A stretch of DNA of 64,000 bases from Cupriavidus numazuensis (GCF_905397435.1 NZ_CAJPVI010000001.1:344517-408516), one strand, 5' to 3'; positions 18,408-26,643 are shown, numbered from the stretch's first letter. Program-made: numbers and translations. Notes: generated by a model from the letters alone, not told the origin.

Positions 18408-18963
18408 CGTTGCCGCTGGCCATCAATTCCACGGCGGCAGGGGTTCAAACGGCTTTGGACGCCTGCCACGGTGGTCAGCCGTTCGACCCTGCTACGCCAT
18501 GTGAGTCAGAACCTGTGCCTCGCGCGGCACGGCTTTTGGACAATCCCCAAGACGGACTCGGGTACAGCGTTTCAACCAGGTCAGTGGTAGGACGCCTTCG
18601 GCTGCGCTGCGCGCACGTCGTCGTCTGGGGGCAAGCGCATCAACGTCGCTGACGCCAGAGGGTCGGCTTTCTTCTCCCTCTCTCTACTCCGCGCATGCAA
18701 TGGCAGGCATCGTCACCGAGGCGTGGTTCGCCTTGGACCCACGTGCTCAGACTTGGGCTCTGCGCGCAGCGCAGCCGAAGGCGATCACACGATACCGCTC
18801 GCAGCGGGGGCCACAGACGCTTGCAGGGCTCGTTCAATCAGCGCTGTAATCCCACTCACGGTGGTGCCCCACGCGGCAGGCAGCGTCACTGACTCTGAAG
18901 CCCATACCCGTACAACACCTTCAGCACACTACGATAAAAATTCGCCCCTTTGGGGCAACCAAA
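18408..18963. other. Non-coding interior of the inverted-repeat element
   Basis: No supported gene. A second, inner inverted repeat is present: GCCTTCGGCTGCGCTGCGCG near 18595 recurs inverted near 18765. The open frames here have no ribosome site and no recognisable protein. The whole unit behaves like a non-autonomous repeat element rather than a gene. Confidence 0.6.
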
Positions 18964-19041
18964 ACGCGTTTTTGGTTACTTTTGTCGCTCGGACAAAAGT
19001 GACTCGCCGGCTACGCCGGCGAAACAGCGGCGCCCGCCAAG
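18964..19041 (-). repeat. Right arm of the 80-bp inverted repeat
   Basis: Inverted copy of 18327-18407 with the same two internal hairpins. It ends 10 bp from the stop of the EgtB-like gene, so it may also act as that gene's transcript end. Confidence 0.85.
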
Positions 19042-19050
19042 TACCACCCT

Positions 19051-20367
19051 CTACACCGAACAACTCCTAAACCCCACAAACACAAAATCCTCCTCCGGCA
19101 GCAAAGCCAGCCTCGCCCGCACATGCCGCTGCCGCGGCGAACTGACGAACGTCGTGCCACGCACCGCCTGATACGTGCCGAAACGCGCCACCAGTTCACT
19201 GTCCGATGGCGACGCCGCAAACCCCGCATACGGCTCGTACGGCGACGCCGTCCACTCGCGCAAGCTACCCCACTGCAGCCCACGGTTCTGCAGCGCGGCG
19301 AGTTCCCATTCCGCTTCCACCGGCAGGCGCCGCCCTGCCCATGCGCACCAGGCCTGCGCTTCGTACAGCGTGACGTGGCGCACGGCCTCGTCAGGGTTGA
19401 GCGTGCGCAGCGTGCCGAATCGCTCGACCATCCATGCGCGCGACTCCGGATGCCGCGACCAGTAGCGCGGCGCGGAGCGCTCCTGCGTCATCAGCCACTG
19501 CCGGCCGGCGGTCGACCACCAGGCCGGATGTTCATAGCCACCGTCCTGGACGAACTCGAGGAATTGCGCGTTGCTGACCAGCGCGGCGTCCATTTCGAAG
19601 GCCGGCACATAGGTAGGCTGCGGCGGCAGTTCATCGGGCTGCGCGTAGCCGTCCGGATCCGACCAGCCCTGCGTGAAGCGGCCACCGGGAAAATGCAGCG
19701 TGCCGGCATGCGCGACCGACACACCGGGTCCCGGCGCAACCGGCGCGGCGGGCGCCACGCCAAGCGCCTGCAGCAACGCGGCCAGGTTTTCGGCCTCCGC
19801 ATCCTCCTGGAACAGCGCACGGCGAAACGGATAGAGCGTGAGGTCGCCATCGTCGGGCAGCAGGGCCAGGCGGCGCAGCAGGCCGTCGAGCACGTCGGAG
19901 GCGTATTGCTTGACCACGGCAACGTCGGGCAGCACGATCTCCCAGCGTTCGTCCGGCCCGATGCGGTCGGGGTCGAACCATTCGTCCGCGCCATCCAGGC
20001 GCGACGGGTCGCTGGCCACGGGCACCGGCACGCCGCCACGATCGATCTGCCGCACGCCGCGCAGGCACCACCATTCGGCGTGCCAGGCGATATGCCCCAG
20101 CGTCCACAGCGGCGGATTCGCATCGTATTGCCGCGGCACATCCCAGCCCTTGCGCGTCTGGCCGAACACCGCCAGCCAGGCCAGGGTGCGGCTGCGCGCA
20201 TCGACCAGCGCCTGGGCCAGCCCCTCGCGGGGCAGGCGGCGGGCGTCGGACCAGCCCGCCTGGCCGCCACTGAAGTAGAGATCGGGAAGCATGGAGAAGC
20301 CGCTCATCGGGAAACATCCGTTCGGGAAGGACGAAGACGGGCGGCCGCCCGCCATGGCAGCGGCCAT
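19051..20367 (-). CDS. EgtB/SenA-type hercynine sulfur (or selenium) transfer oxygenase
   Basis: A 438-residue iron enzyme with an N-terminal DinB-like domain and a C-terminal FGE-fold domain. The metal-binding HX3HXE motif is intact (HIAWHAEWW). The FGE-type part shows LPVEAEWELAAL, GSLREWTASPYEP and a C-terminal VGFRSC. It should join a sulfur donor to hercynine on the way to ergothioneine. Selenoneine synthase (SenA) has the same architecture, so the chalcogen cannot be decided from what I see; SenB- and SenC-like genes are not in the window. The hercynine-forming EgtD gene lies 24 bp upstream on the same strand. Start uncertain: 20367 or the ATG at 20307 (MSGFSMLPD); neither has a strong ribosome site. 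Confidence 0.85.
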   Translation of the reverse strand: MAAAMAGGRPSSSFPNGCFPMSGFSMLPDLYFSGGQAGWSDARRLPREGLAQALVDARSRTLAWLAVFGQTRKGWDVPRQYDANPPLWTLGHIAWHAEWWCLRGVRQIDRGGVPVPVASDPSRLDGADEWFDPDRIGPDERWEIVLPDVAVVKQYASDVLDGLLRRLALLPDDGDLTLYPFRRALFQEDAEAENLAALLQALGVAPAAPVAPGPGVSVAHAGTLHFPGGRFTQGWSDPDGYAQPDELPPQPTYVPAFEMDAALVSNAQFLEFVQDGGYEHPAWWSTAGRQWLMTQERSAPRYWSRHPESRAWMVERFGTLRTLNPDEAVRHVTLYEAQAWCAWAGRRLPVEAEWELAALQNRGLQWGSLREWTASPYEPYAGFAASPSDSELVARFGTYQAVRGTTFVSSPRQRHVRARLALLPEEDFVFVGFRSCSV

Positions 20368-20391
20368 TATGACACCACACCAAGACAGGCC

Positions 20392-21507
20392 TCAGGCGCG
20401 CGCGTGGAACACCGCGAACCAGCCCAGTGGATCGGTCCAGTACACCGGATCATCGAAGCCGGCGGCTTCGAGCAGCAAGGCGAAATCGCCGGGACGGTAT
20501 TTGTAGGAATCTTCGGTATGGATACGCTCGCCCTCGCCGAACCGGCGCTCACCGCCATCCCAATGCACCCTGACCGGCCGGCTCGCCTGCAGATGCATCT
20601 GGATCCGCGACGCCTCCCGGTCGAAGCTCGCTACATGGCGCCAGTCGTCGACGTCGAAATCCGTGGCAACGATGCGGTTCACGTTGCGCAGCACGTTGCG
20701 GTTGAAGGCAGCAGTGACACCGAGCGGATCGTCATAGGCTGCAACAAGCGTGGCCTCTTCCTTGAGCAGGTCCACGCCGATTAGCACCCCATCGCCACGC
20801 CCGGCGGCGCCGCGCAGTCGCTGCAGCAGCGCGAGCGCATCCATGGGCGAGAAATTGCCGATGCTCGAGCCCGGATAGAAGAACAGCCGCCTGCTGCGCC
20901 TGACACTGCGCGGCAGGTCAAAGCTCCCGCACAGGTCCGCGCCGAGCCCGAGCATCGGAATGTCCGGGTTCTGCTGCTGCAGGCATGACAGCGTGCCGCG
21001 CAGGAACTCCACCGAGATATCGAGCGCCACATACTGCGCCGGCCGCAGGCTGCCGAACAGCCGCGCCGCTTTCTCGCAGTTGCCGGCGCCCAGGTCGATC
21101 AGCACGCAGCCACTGCCAGCGCGCGCGGCAATGGCAGGCGCCGCGCTGGCGAAGATCGCCGCCTCGGTGCGTGTCGGGTAGTACTCGGGCAGGTCGGTGA
21201 TGGCCTCGAACAGGCGCGAGCCGAGCACGTCGTAGAAGAACTTCGGGCTGATGCTTGCATCGGACTGCCGCAGCCCGGCCAGTACCTGCTCGCGCAGTGC
21301 GCTGCTGTCTTCGCGGTACTGCTGGATGAACTCCGGTTGCGGCGGGACGTCCTTCGCGGCATGTCCGTTGGACACCGTCACCAGCGAGGGGTGGGAGGCG
21401 GCCTCCGCATGGGCGGCGTGAGCATCGTTGGCGTCGTGGGAATCGTGAGCGTTGTGGTGTGAGTTGTTGGAGCGGGAACGGTTAAGCGGGGTCGGGACAG
21501 CCGGCAT
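20392..21507 (-). CDS. egtD: L-histidine N-alpha-methyltransferase (hercynine synthase)
   Basis: A 371-residue SAM-dependent enzyme that trimethylates histidine to hercynine, the first step to ergothioneine or selenoneine. Family features: KFFYDVLGSRLFEAITDLPEYYPTR, SAM-binding VLIDLGAGNCEKA, LFFYPGSSIGNF, and the C-terminal FGEGERIHTEDSYKY, with the Glu and Tyr of the substrate pocket. The first 55 residues are an unusual low-complexity leader rich in His, Asp, Ala and Asn (seven His between residues 17 and 39), absent from typical EgtD of about 320 residues. It may be a metal-binding tail, or translation may start further in; no internal Met occurs before the domain. Presumed operon with the EgtB-like gene. 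Confidence 0.92.
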   Translation of the reverse strand: MPAVPTPLNRSRSNNSHHNAHDSHDANDAHAAHAEAASHPSLVTVSNGHAAKDVPPQPEFIQQYREDSSALREQVLAGLRQSDASISPKFFYDVLGSRLFEAITDLPEYYPTRTEAAIFASAAPAIAARAGSGCVLIDLGAGNCEKAARLFGSLRPAQYVALDISVEFLRGTLSCLQQQNPDIPMLGLGADLCGSFDLPRSVRRSRRLFFYPGSSIGNFSPMDALALLQRLRGAAGRGDGVLIGVDLLKEEATLVAAYDDPLGVTAAFNRNVLRNVNRIVATDFDVDDWRHVASFDREASRIQMHLQASRPVRVHWDGGERRFGEGERIHTEDSYKYRPGDFALLLEAAGFDDPVYWTDPLGWFAVFHARA

Positions 21508-21773
21508 GACGTTTCCTTGTGTGGTCGTGGATCCACTTTTTATTCCCCGAGGCGTACACGTCCCCGCATCGCGTGGGGCCGCGCTGGCTCACGGGATGCG
21601 CCGCTGTGCTGTCCGGGACGCATCGGCCGAAAGTCGATGTTCAAGAATAGGTGCCGCACGGCAATTGCGCTTGCTGCATTGCAAGATAGATGCGCAGCTC
21701 CATGTGTCGCACACGCAACATACTGCCCCACCCCCGTATCTTCCCCAATGCCGCCACGGCGCAACAATTCGTT
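21508..21773. other. Intergenic region upstream of egtD
   Basis: About 265 bp without a gene. It should contain the egtD promoter on the minus strand, but I see no clear consensus. Confidence 0.4.
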
Positions 21774-21779
21774 TATAAT
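21774..21779 (+). promoter_or_regulatory. -10 element of the riboswitch-terC transcript
   Basis: TATAAT 31 bp before the riboswitch core, with no good -35 at 17 bp. The transcript would have a leader of about 250 nt. Confidence 0.55.
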
Positions 21780-21810
21780 CCGGCCCAACGCGGAAACATT
21801 CAGTCCGCGT

Positions 21811-21970
21811 CCCTTCAAAGGGGAGTAGCTCCGGGGCCATGCCCTTAGCACAATCGTCATTCCGAGACTGACGTCTCCGGTTGTGCTGACACTGGTGCGC
21901 AGATCGCGCCAGACGTCGAGCAAGACCTTTGCAACCTGGAATCATGGTTTGCAAAGGCGACCCCCGGTCC
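21811..21970 (+). promoter_or_regulatory. yybP-ykoY family (Mn2+) riboswitch
   Basis: The leader begins with the family hallmark CAAAGGGGAGTAGC and continues through hairpins (AGCACAA pairing with TTGTGCT; CCTTTGCA pairing with TGCAAAGG) to GGCGACCCCC. This class binds Mn2+ and typically sits upstream of TerC/Alx, MntP or cation-pump genes, exactly as here. Boundaries are approximate. The expression platform between about 21970 and the ATG was not resolved. Confidence 0.82.
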
Positions 21971-22039
21971 CCCGTCTCACTCCACGACTCCAGGCGAACC
22001 AAACGCACGTTTGCGGCTATTCGTACTTGAGGAGAGTTC

Positions 22040-22753
22040 ATGGAGTGGTTTACCGATCTGTTCACGATGCAGTTCCTGACGGCACTGCTATCCATCGTCG
22101 TCATTGACCTGGTCCTGGCCGGCGACAATGCGATCGTGATCGCGCTGGCGGCGCGCAACCTGCCGTCGCACCTGCAGAAGAAAGCCATTGTCTGGGGCAC
22201 CGTCGGTGCCGTGGTCGTGCGCTCGGCCATGACGATCGGCGTGGTCTGGCTGCTCAAGATTCCGGGCCTGCTGCTGATCGGTGGTCTCGCGCTGGTGTGG
22301 ATCGCCTACAAGCTACTGTCCGATGAGGGCGACGGCGACGAGCACGGCTCCGGCGCTTCGACGCTGTGGGGCGCGATGAAGACCATCATCATCGCCGACG
22401 CGGTGATGGGCGTGGACAACGTGCTGGCCGTGGCCGGCGCCGCGCACGGCAGCTTCCTGCTGGTGGTGCTGGGCCTGCTGATCAGCATTCCCATCGTGGT
22501 GTGGGGCTCGAGCCTGGTGCTCAAGCTGATGGCGCGCTTCCCGGCAATCATCTACATCGGCGCCGGCGTGCTGGCCTTCACGGCCGTGAAGATGATCGTG
22601 CACGAGCCGCTGGTCAAGGCGTTCTTCGAAGCCAACCCGGTGGTCAACTGGGGCCTGTACGTGCTGATCATCGGCGGCGTGCTTGGCGGCGGCTACCTGG
22701 TGCAGAAGCGCCGCGAGCAACATCAGCAACAGCAACCGGCCGGCAGCCACTAA
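22040..22753 (+). CDS. TerC-family integral membrane protein, probable Mn2+ exporter
   Basis: A 237-residue protein with seven or so membrane helices. The start is backed by GAGGAG 7 bases upstream. The two TerC signature segments are present: VVIDLVLAGDNAIVIAL in helix 1 and IIIADAVMGVDNVLAVAGA in the middle, whose acidic and Asn residues form the conserved core. The C-terminus is a basic/Gln-rich cytoplasmic tail (QKRREQHQQQQ). The yybP-ykoY riboswitch upstream argues for a role in Mn2+ efflux or Mn2+ loading of exported enzymes rather than tellurium resistance. Confidence 0.9.
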   Translation: MEWFTDLFTMQFLTALLSIVVIDLVLAGDNAIVIALAARNLPSHLQKKAIVWGTVGAVVVRSAMTIGVVWLLKIPGLLLIGGLALVWIAYKLLSDEGDGDEHGSGASTLWGAMKTIIIADAVMGVDNVLAVAGAAHGSFLLVVLGLLISIPIVVWGSSLVLKLMARFPAIIYIGAGVLAFTAVKMIVHEPLVKAFFEANPVVNWGLYVLIIGGVLGGGYLVQKRREQHQQQQPAGSH

Positions 22754-22793
22754 GGGTTGCCGCCACGCCAGGGCAACTACCCTGGCCGTTGCC

Positions 22794-22828
22794 GAAGGGC
22801 CGCCCGAGGGAGTGGCCCTTCTTGCTTT
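22794..22828 (+). terminator. Terminator after terC
   Basis: GAAGGGCC pairs with GGCCCTTC across a 12-base loop, followed by TTGCTTTAA. It lies between the terC stop and thyA. Confidence 0.7.
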
Positions 22829-22884
22829 AAAATGTCCGGTTTGCGGGCCCGCGCCCGCGTCACATTCCACCCTGCCCCGCGCCG

Positions 22885-23679
22885 ATGAAACAGTATCTCG
22901 ACTTCATGCGCCATGTGTACGAGCATGGCACCGAAAAGGCCGACCGCACCGGCACCGGCACGCGCTCGGTGTTCGGCCACCAGATGCGCTTCGACCTGAG
23001 CCAGGGCTTCCCGGTGGTCACCACCAAGAAGCTGCACCTGAAGTCGATCATCCTCGAACTGCTGTGGTTCCTCCAGGGCTCGACCAACGTGCGCTGGCTG
23101 CAGGAGAACGGCGTCAGCATCTGGGACGAATGGGCCGACGAGAACGGCGAACTGGGGCCGGTCTATGGCTCCCAGTGGCGTTCGTGGCCGACGCCCGACG
23201 GCCGCCATATCGACCAGATCACCGATCTGCTGAACCAGATCCGCGCCAACCCGGATTCGCGCCGCCTGATTGTCTCGGCCTGGAACGTGGCCGACATCCC
23301 GCGCATGAAACTGCCGCCGTGCCATGCGTTCTTCCAGTTCTACGTGGCCGACGGGCGCCTGTCGTGCCAGCTGTACCAGCGCAGCGCCGACATCTTCCTC
23401 GGCGTGCCTTTCAATATCGCGAGCTACGCGCTGCTGACGCACATGATCGCGCAGCAGACCGGCCTGGACGTCGGCGATTTCATCTGGACCGGCGGCGATT
23501 GCCATATCTACAGCAACCACTACGAGCAGGTGCAGACGCAGCTGTCGCGTGAACCGCTGCCGCTGCCGACGCTGAAGATCGTGCGCAAGCCGGACAGCAT
23601 CTTCGATTACCGCTACGAAGATTTCGAGCTGGTCGGCTACCAGTCGCATCCGGCCATCAAGGCACCGGTGGCCGTATGA
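22885..23679 (+). CDS. thyA: Thymidylate synthase
   Basis: 264 residues, full length for the E. coli type. It converts dUMP to dTMP using methylene-tetrahydrofolate. Seen: [18 protein letters not shown], the folate-side [20 protein letters not shown], catalytic Cys in [30 protein letters not shown], and a C-terminus ending PVAV. Its TGA overlaps the folA ATG by 4 bp, coupling dTMP synthesis to recycling of the dihydrofolate it makes. Confidence 0.98.
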   Translation: MKQYLDFMRHVYEHGTEKADRTGTGTRSVFGHQMRFDLSQGFPVVTTKKLHLKSIILELLWFLQGSTNVRWLQENGVSIWDEWADENGELGPVYGSQWRSWPTPDGRHIDQITDLLNQIRANPDSRRLIVSAWNVADIPRMKLPPCHAFFQFYVADGRLSCQLYQRSADIFLGVPFNIASYALLTHMIAQQTGLDVGDFIWTGGDCHIYSNHYEQVQTQLSREPLPLPTLKIVRKPDSIFDYRYEDFELVGYQSHPAIKAPVAV

Positions 23680-24176
23680 CGTTGCTGACTCTCGTCGTCG
23701 CGCGCGCCCGCAATGGCACCATCGGCCGCAACAACACGCTGCCCTGGCGGTTGCCGGAAGACCTTGCGCATTTCAAGCGGACTACCATGGGTGCGCCGAT
23801 CATCATGGGTCGGAAGACCTGGGATTCGATTGGCCGGCCTCTGCCTGGGCGGCGCAATATAGTCGTGAGCCGCAACGCGGATCTGAAGCTGGAAGGCGCT
23901 GAAGTTGCCATCTCGCTGGAAGATGCGCAAAGGCTCTGCGTAGGCGTCGAACAGGTGTTTCTGATCGGTGGTGCGCAGCTTTATGCCGAGGCGCTGCCCA
24001 GTGCGGATCGGCTTGTGGTGACAGAGATCGATGCGGATGTTGAGGGCGATGCGTTCTTCCCCGCCATCGATCCGGCGAAATGGATTGAGACGTCCCGCGA
24101 AACGCATCATTCGGAGGCCAATGGCTTTGACTATGCATTCGTGACGTATGATCGGCCGCCTTCCGGGGAAGAGTAA
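23676..24176 (+). CDS. folA: Dihydrofolate reductase
   Basis: 166 residues, normal chromosomal type. It reduces dihydrofolate with NADPH. Seen: [24 protein letters not shown] with the catalytic acidic residue, the NADPH-binding [18 protein letters not shown], and [15 protein letters not shown]. Translationally coupled to thyA (ATGA overlap) and followed by a strong terminator. Confidence 0.97.
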   Translation: MTLLTLVVARARNGTIGRNNTLPWRLPEDLAHFKRTTMGAPIIMGRKTWDSIGRPLPGRRNIVVSRNADLKLEGAEVAISLEDAQRLCVGVEQVFLIGGAQLYAEALPSADRLVVTEIDADVEGDAFFPAIDPAKWIETSRETHHSEANGFDYAFVTYDRPPSGEE

Positions 24177-24199
24177 AAAAGCCGACCAGGCGCAACATG

Positions 24200-24231
24200 A
24201 AAGCAGGTGCGATCCGCACCTGCTTTTTTTT
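24200..24231 (+). terminator. Rho-independent terminator of thyA-folA
   Basis: GCAGGTGCG pairs with CGCACCTGC (3-base loop), followed by eight T. Confidence 0.93.
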
Positions 24232-24508
24232 CGCCCGTGCCTCCAAGGAGTTTTCGAGCGGTTGGGACACGATGTGTCGCTGGTGCGCGAACAGGCGGCG
24301 GCGATATGTTGGCCGCCATCGAACATGGCAGCACCATTCCGCGCTGGTCTCCACCCGGCAGAAAACGTGATTTTCCTTTTGATTTCAGTGACTTGAGACG
24401 TCAAAGAAGAAACTGGCCACGCCCTGGCACACCCCATGCGTATATGACTGCGAGCGCAGCAAACGTGCTCCACCAAGCCAACCAGCCAGCAAATCCAAGG
24501 AGTCCATC
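24232..24508. other. Intergenic region upstream of the paired double-glycine peptide genes
   Basis: 277 bp with no gene. It contains the sigma-54-like site at 24425-24439 and a leader of about 58 nt ending in a good ribosome site (CCAAGGAG). Upstream activator sites would be expected here but no obvious dyad was found. Confidence 0.5.
24425..24439 (+). promoter_or_regulatory. Candidate sigma-54 promoter of the paired peptide genes
   Basis: TGGCACACCCCATGC: perfect TGGCAC -24 element, GG and GC separated by exactly 10 bases. The start would be near 24451, about 58 nt before the first ATG. The layout matches the site upstream of the 15288 peptide gene. Confidence 0.5.
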
Positions 24509-24769
24509 ATGTCCCTGATCATCCAGAACCTGCCCGTCGAACAAGACCTTGACCGCGCCAAGATGAGCGCCGTACGCGGCGGCAGCCTGTTCCTGAACGG
24601 CGGCGTCAATGCCATCACCGGCGGTGGCGGCGTGTCGTTCGCCAGCCCGAACACGATCGTGGCACCCGTCACGCAAGTCGATGCCTCGACCCGCACCAAC
24701 GTCGACATGAAGTCGGTCTCCAACATGCTGAACAACGTTGGCGGCATCGTGCAGGCCATGCAGCTCTAA
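24509..24769 (+). CDS. Double-glycine leader precursor peptide A
   Basis: An 86-residue precursor with an AAGGAG ribosome site. The 25-residue leader (MSLIIQNLP, then EQDLDRAKMSAVRGG) has the hydrophobic spacing and terminal GG expected by C39 peptidases. The predicted 61-residue product is uncharged to weakly charged, Gly/Asn/Ser/Val-rich, without cysteine, with a small-residue stretch (ITGGGGVSFASPN) and an amphipathic end (MLNNVGGIVQAMQL). GxxxG-like spacing recalls class II two-peptide bacteriocins, but I recognise no known family. The next gene encodes a paralogue about 84% identical (72 of 86 by my count). The peptidase-exporter at 211-3342 is the probable partner, about 21 kb away. Confidence 0.78.
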   Translation: MSLIIQNLPVEQDLDRAKMSAVRGGSLFLNGGVNAITGGGGVSFASPNTIVAPVTQVDASTRTNVDMKSVSNMLNNVGGIVQAMQL

Positions 24770-24814
24770 GCCACCCACGACCCCATTCATCCAAAACGAT
24801 CCCAGGAGACCATC

Positions 24815-25075
24815 ATGTCCTTGACCATCCAGAACCTCCCGCTCGAACAAGACCTCGACAGCGCCAAGATGGGCGCAGTGCGCGGCGGCAGCCTGTTCCT
24901 GAACAGCGGTGTCAATGCCATCACCAGCGCCGGCGGCGTGTCGTTCGCCAGCCCGAACACCATCGTGGCGCCGGTCACGCAGGTCGATGCCTCGACCCGC
25001 ACGAATGTCGACATGAAGAGCGTGATGAACTCGATCAACAATGTAGGGGGCGTTGTCGCGGCCCTGCAGCACTAA
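24815..25075 (+). CDS. Double-glycine leader precursor peptide B (tandem paralogue)
   Basis: 86 residues, 45 bp behind peptide A in the same direction with its own AGGAG site. The leader (EQDLDSAKMGAVRGG end) and the central core (VSFASPNTIVAPVTQVDAS through TNVDMKSV) are identical or nearly so to A. Most of the 14 differences fall in the leader and the last 20 residues. The pattern suggests a recent tandem duplication with selection on the middle of the core, and possibly a two-peptide product. A strong bidirectional terminator follows. Confidence 0.78.
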   Translation: MSLTIQNLPLEQDLDSAKMGAVRGGSLFLNSGVNAITSAGGVSFASPNTIVAPVTQVDASTRTNVDMKSVMNSINNVGGVVAALQH

Positions 25076-25165
25076 GCCGCGAAGCAGGAACGGAGGAAGA
25101 GGAGCCGAGAAGCCGGCGCAGTTCGGCGCTCTGCTCCATGCCCGGCCCGGCAGCCGTACGCCGGG

Positions 25166-25205
25166 TACAAAAAAAGACCGCCCGTTTTCGGGCGGTCTTT
25201 CTTTT
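25166..25205. terminator. Bidirectional terminator between the peptide genes and pmbA
   Basis: Perfect 12-bp stem (AAAGACCGCCCG and its complement, TTTT loop) flanked by A and T runs, so it can end transcripts from both converging genes. Confidence 0.92.
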
Positions 25206-25227
25206 CACTGGCTTGCGCCGTACGCGA

Positions 25228-26613
25228 TCAGTTGCCGGCGATGGTCATCTGTTCGATCAGGATGGAGCCGGTTTCCTTGGTGCCGCGCACCAGCGAATCC
25301 GCGCCGATGGCGACGATCTGGCGGAACATCTCGCCCATGTTGCCGGCGATGGTGATTTCTTCGACCGGATACTGGATCTCGCCGTTCTCGACCCAGTAGC
25401 CCGACGCGCCGCGCGAATAATCGCCGGTCACGTAGTTCACCCCCTGCCCCATCAACTCCGTCACCAGCAGGCCGGTGCCGAGCTTCTTCAGCATGCCGCG
25501 GAAATCGTCGGCGGCCGTGGTCAGATCGCTCGTGAGCGTCAGGTTGTGCGAGCCGCCTGCGTTGCCCGTGGTCTTCATGCCGAGCTTGCGTGCCGAGTAG
25601 GTCGACAGGAAGTAGCCCTCCACCACGCCGTCGCGCACGACATCGCGTTCGCGCGTGCGCACGCCCTCTTCGTCGAACGGCGCGCTGCCCATGGCGCCCG
25701 GCACGTGCGGACGCTCGTGGATCTGGATATGCGGGCCGAACACCGCCTTGCCCAGCGTGTCATGCAGGAAGGTGGACTTGCGGTACAGCGCGCCGCCGGA
25801 AACCGCCTGCACGAAGGCGCCGAGCAGGCCGGCTGCCAGCGGCGCCTCGAACAGCACGGGGCAGCGGCGCGTAGACAGCTTGCGCGCATTCAGGCGGGCA
25901 AGCGCACGTTCGGCGGCATAGCGGCCGATGTCCTCGGGCACGGCCAGCGCCAGCGGCGAACGCTTGGACGAATACCAGTCGTCGCGCTGCATGCCGCCGC
26001 CGCTGCCGGCGATCGGCGCGCACGAAATGAAATGGCGCGAGTACGGATAGCCGCCGATGAAACCGCGCGTGGTCGCCAGCACGAATTGCGAATGCTGCGC
26101 CGATACGCTGGCGCCATCGCTGTTCTTGATGCGCGGCGATACCGCCAACGCCGAAGCCTCGGCGCGGCGCGCGATGTCGATGGCGCCCTCGGCGTCGACC
26201 GTCCACGGATGGAACAGGTCGAGGTCTTGCGGGTTACGCTCCAGCAGCTCTTCCTCGGCCAGGCCGGCGCAATCGTCTTCCGCCGTGAAACGGGCGATGT
26301 TGTAGGCCGCCTCGGCCGTGGCGCGCAGCGCGGCCGGCGAGAAATCCGACGTGCTGGCGTTGCCGCGGCGCTTGCCGATCAGGACCGTGACGCCGATCAC
26401 CTTGTCGCGGTTCTGCTCGATGGTCTCCACCTGCCCCTTGCGCACCGACACCGACAGACCGCTACCCTCGGAGATCTCCGTCGCAGCATCGGTCGCGCCG
26501 AGTTCGCGTGCCACACGCAGCACATCGGCGGCCATCTCGCTGAGCTGGGCCTGGGTATGGGTGAAATGCGCGGTCTGTTCGGCGATGGAGTCCATGCTGG
26601 GCGGTGTCATCAA
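25228..26613 (-). CDS. pmbA: TldE/PmbA-family metalloprotease subunit
   Basis: 461 residues, the usual size. TldD and TldE/PmbA form a heteromeric zinc protease that degrades unfolded peptides and finishes maturation of some modified peptides (microcin B17) and antitoxin CcdA. TldE is the non-catalytic partner. Family marks: SVRKGQVETIEQNRDKVIGVTV near the start, LFHPWTVDAEGAIDIARRAEA, GGALYRKSTFLHD, and GDYSRGASGYWVENGEIQYP near the end. TldD is not in the window. The gene is divergent from yjgA, the usual proteobacterial arrangement, and convergent with two exported-peptide genes. Confidence 0.94.
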   Translation of the reverse strand: MMTPPSMDSIAEQTAHFTHTQAQLSEMAADVLRVARELGATDAATEISEGSGLSVSVRKGQVETIEQNRDKVIGVTVLIGKRRGNASTSDFSPAALRATAEAAYNIARFTAEDDCAGLAEEELLERNPQDLDLFHPWTVDAEGAIDIARRAEASALAVSPRIKNSDGASVSAQHSQFVLATTRGFIGGYPYSRHFISCAPIAGSGGGMQRDDWYSSKRSPLALAVPEDIGRYAAERALARLNARKLSTRRCPVLFEAPLAAGLLGAFVQAVSGGALYRKSTFLHDTLGKAVFGPHIQIHERPHVPGAMGSAPFDEEGVRTRERDVVRDGVVEGYFLSTYSARKLGMKTTGNAGGSHNLTLTSDLTTAADDFRGMLKKLGTGLLVTELMGQGVNYVTGDYSRGASGYWVENGEIQYPVEEITIAGNMGEMFRQIVAIGADSLVRGTKETGSILIEQMTIAGN

Positions 26614-26643
26614 AAGTCCAAGCGGGAATCATAGCAAGATAAA

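Noticed and set aside
16778..18469. 563-codon minus-strand frame opposite the helicase
   Set aside because: Ala/Thr/Val-rich shadow of the repeat region; the plus strand has all DEAD-box motifs.
22040..22753. Tellurium resistance gene
   Set aside because: TerC family name only; the upstream Mn2+ riboswitch and lack of other ter genes favour a manganese role.
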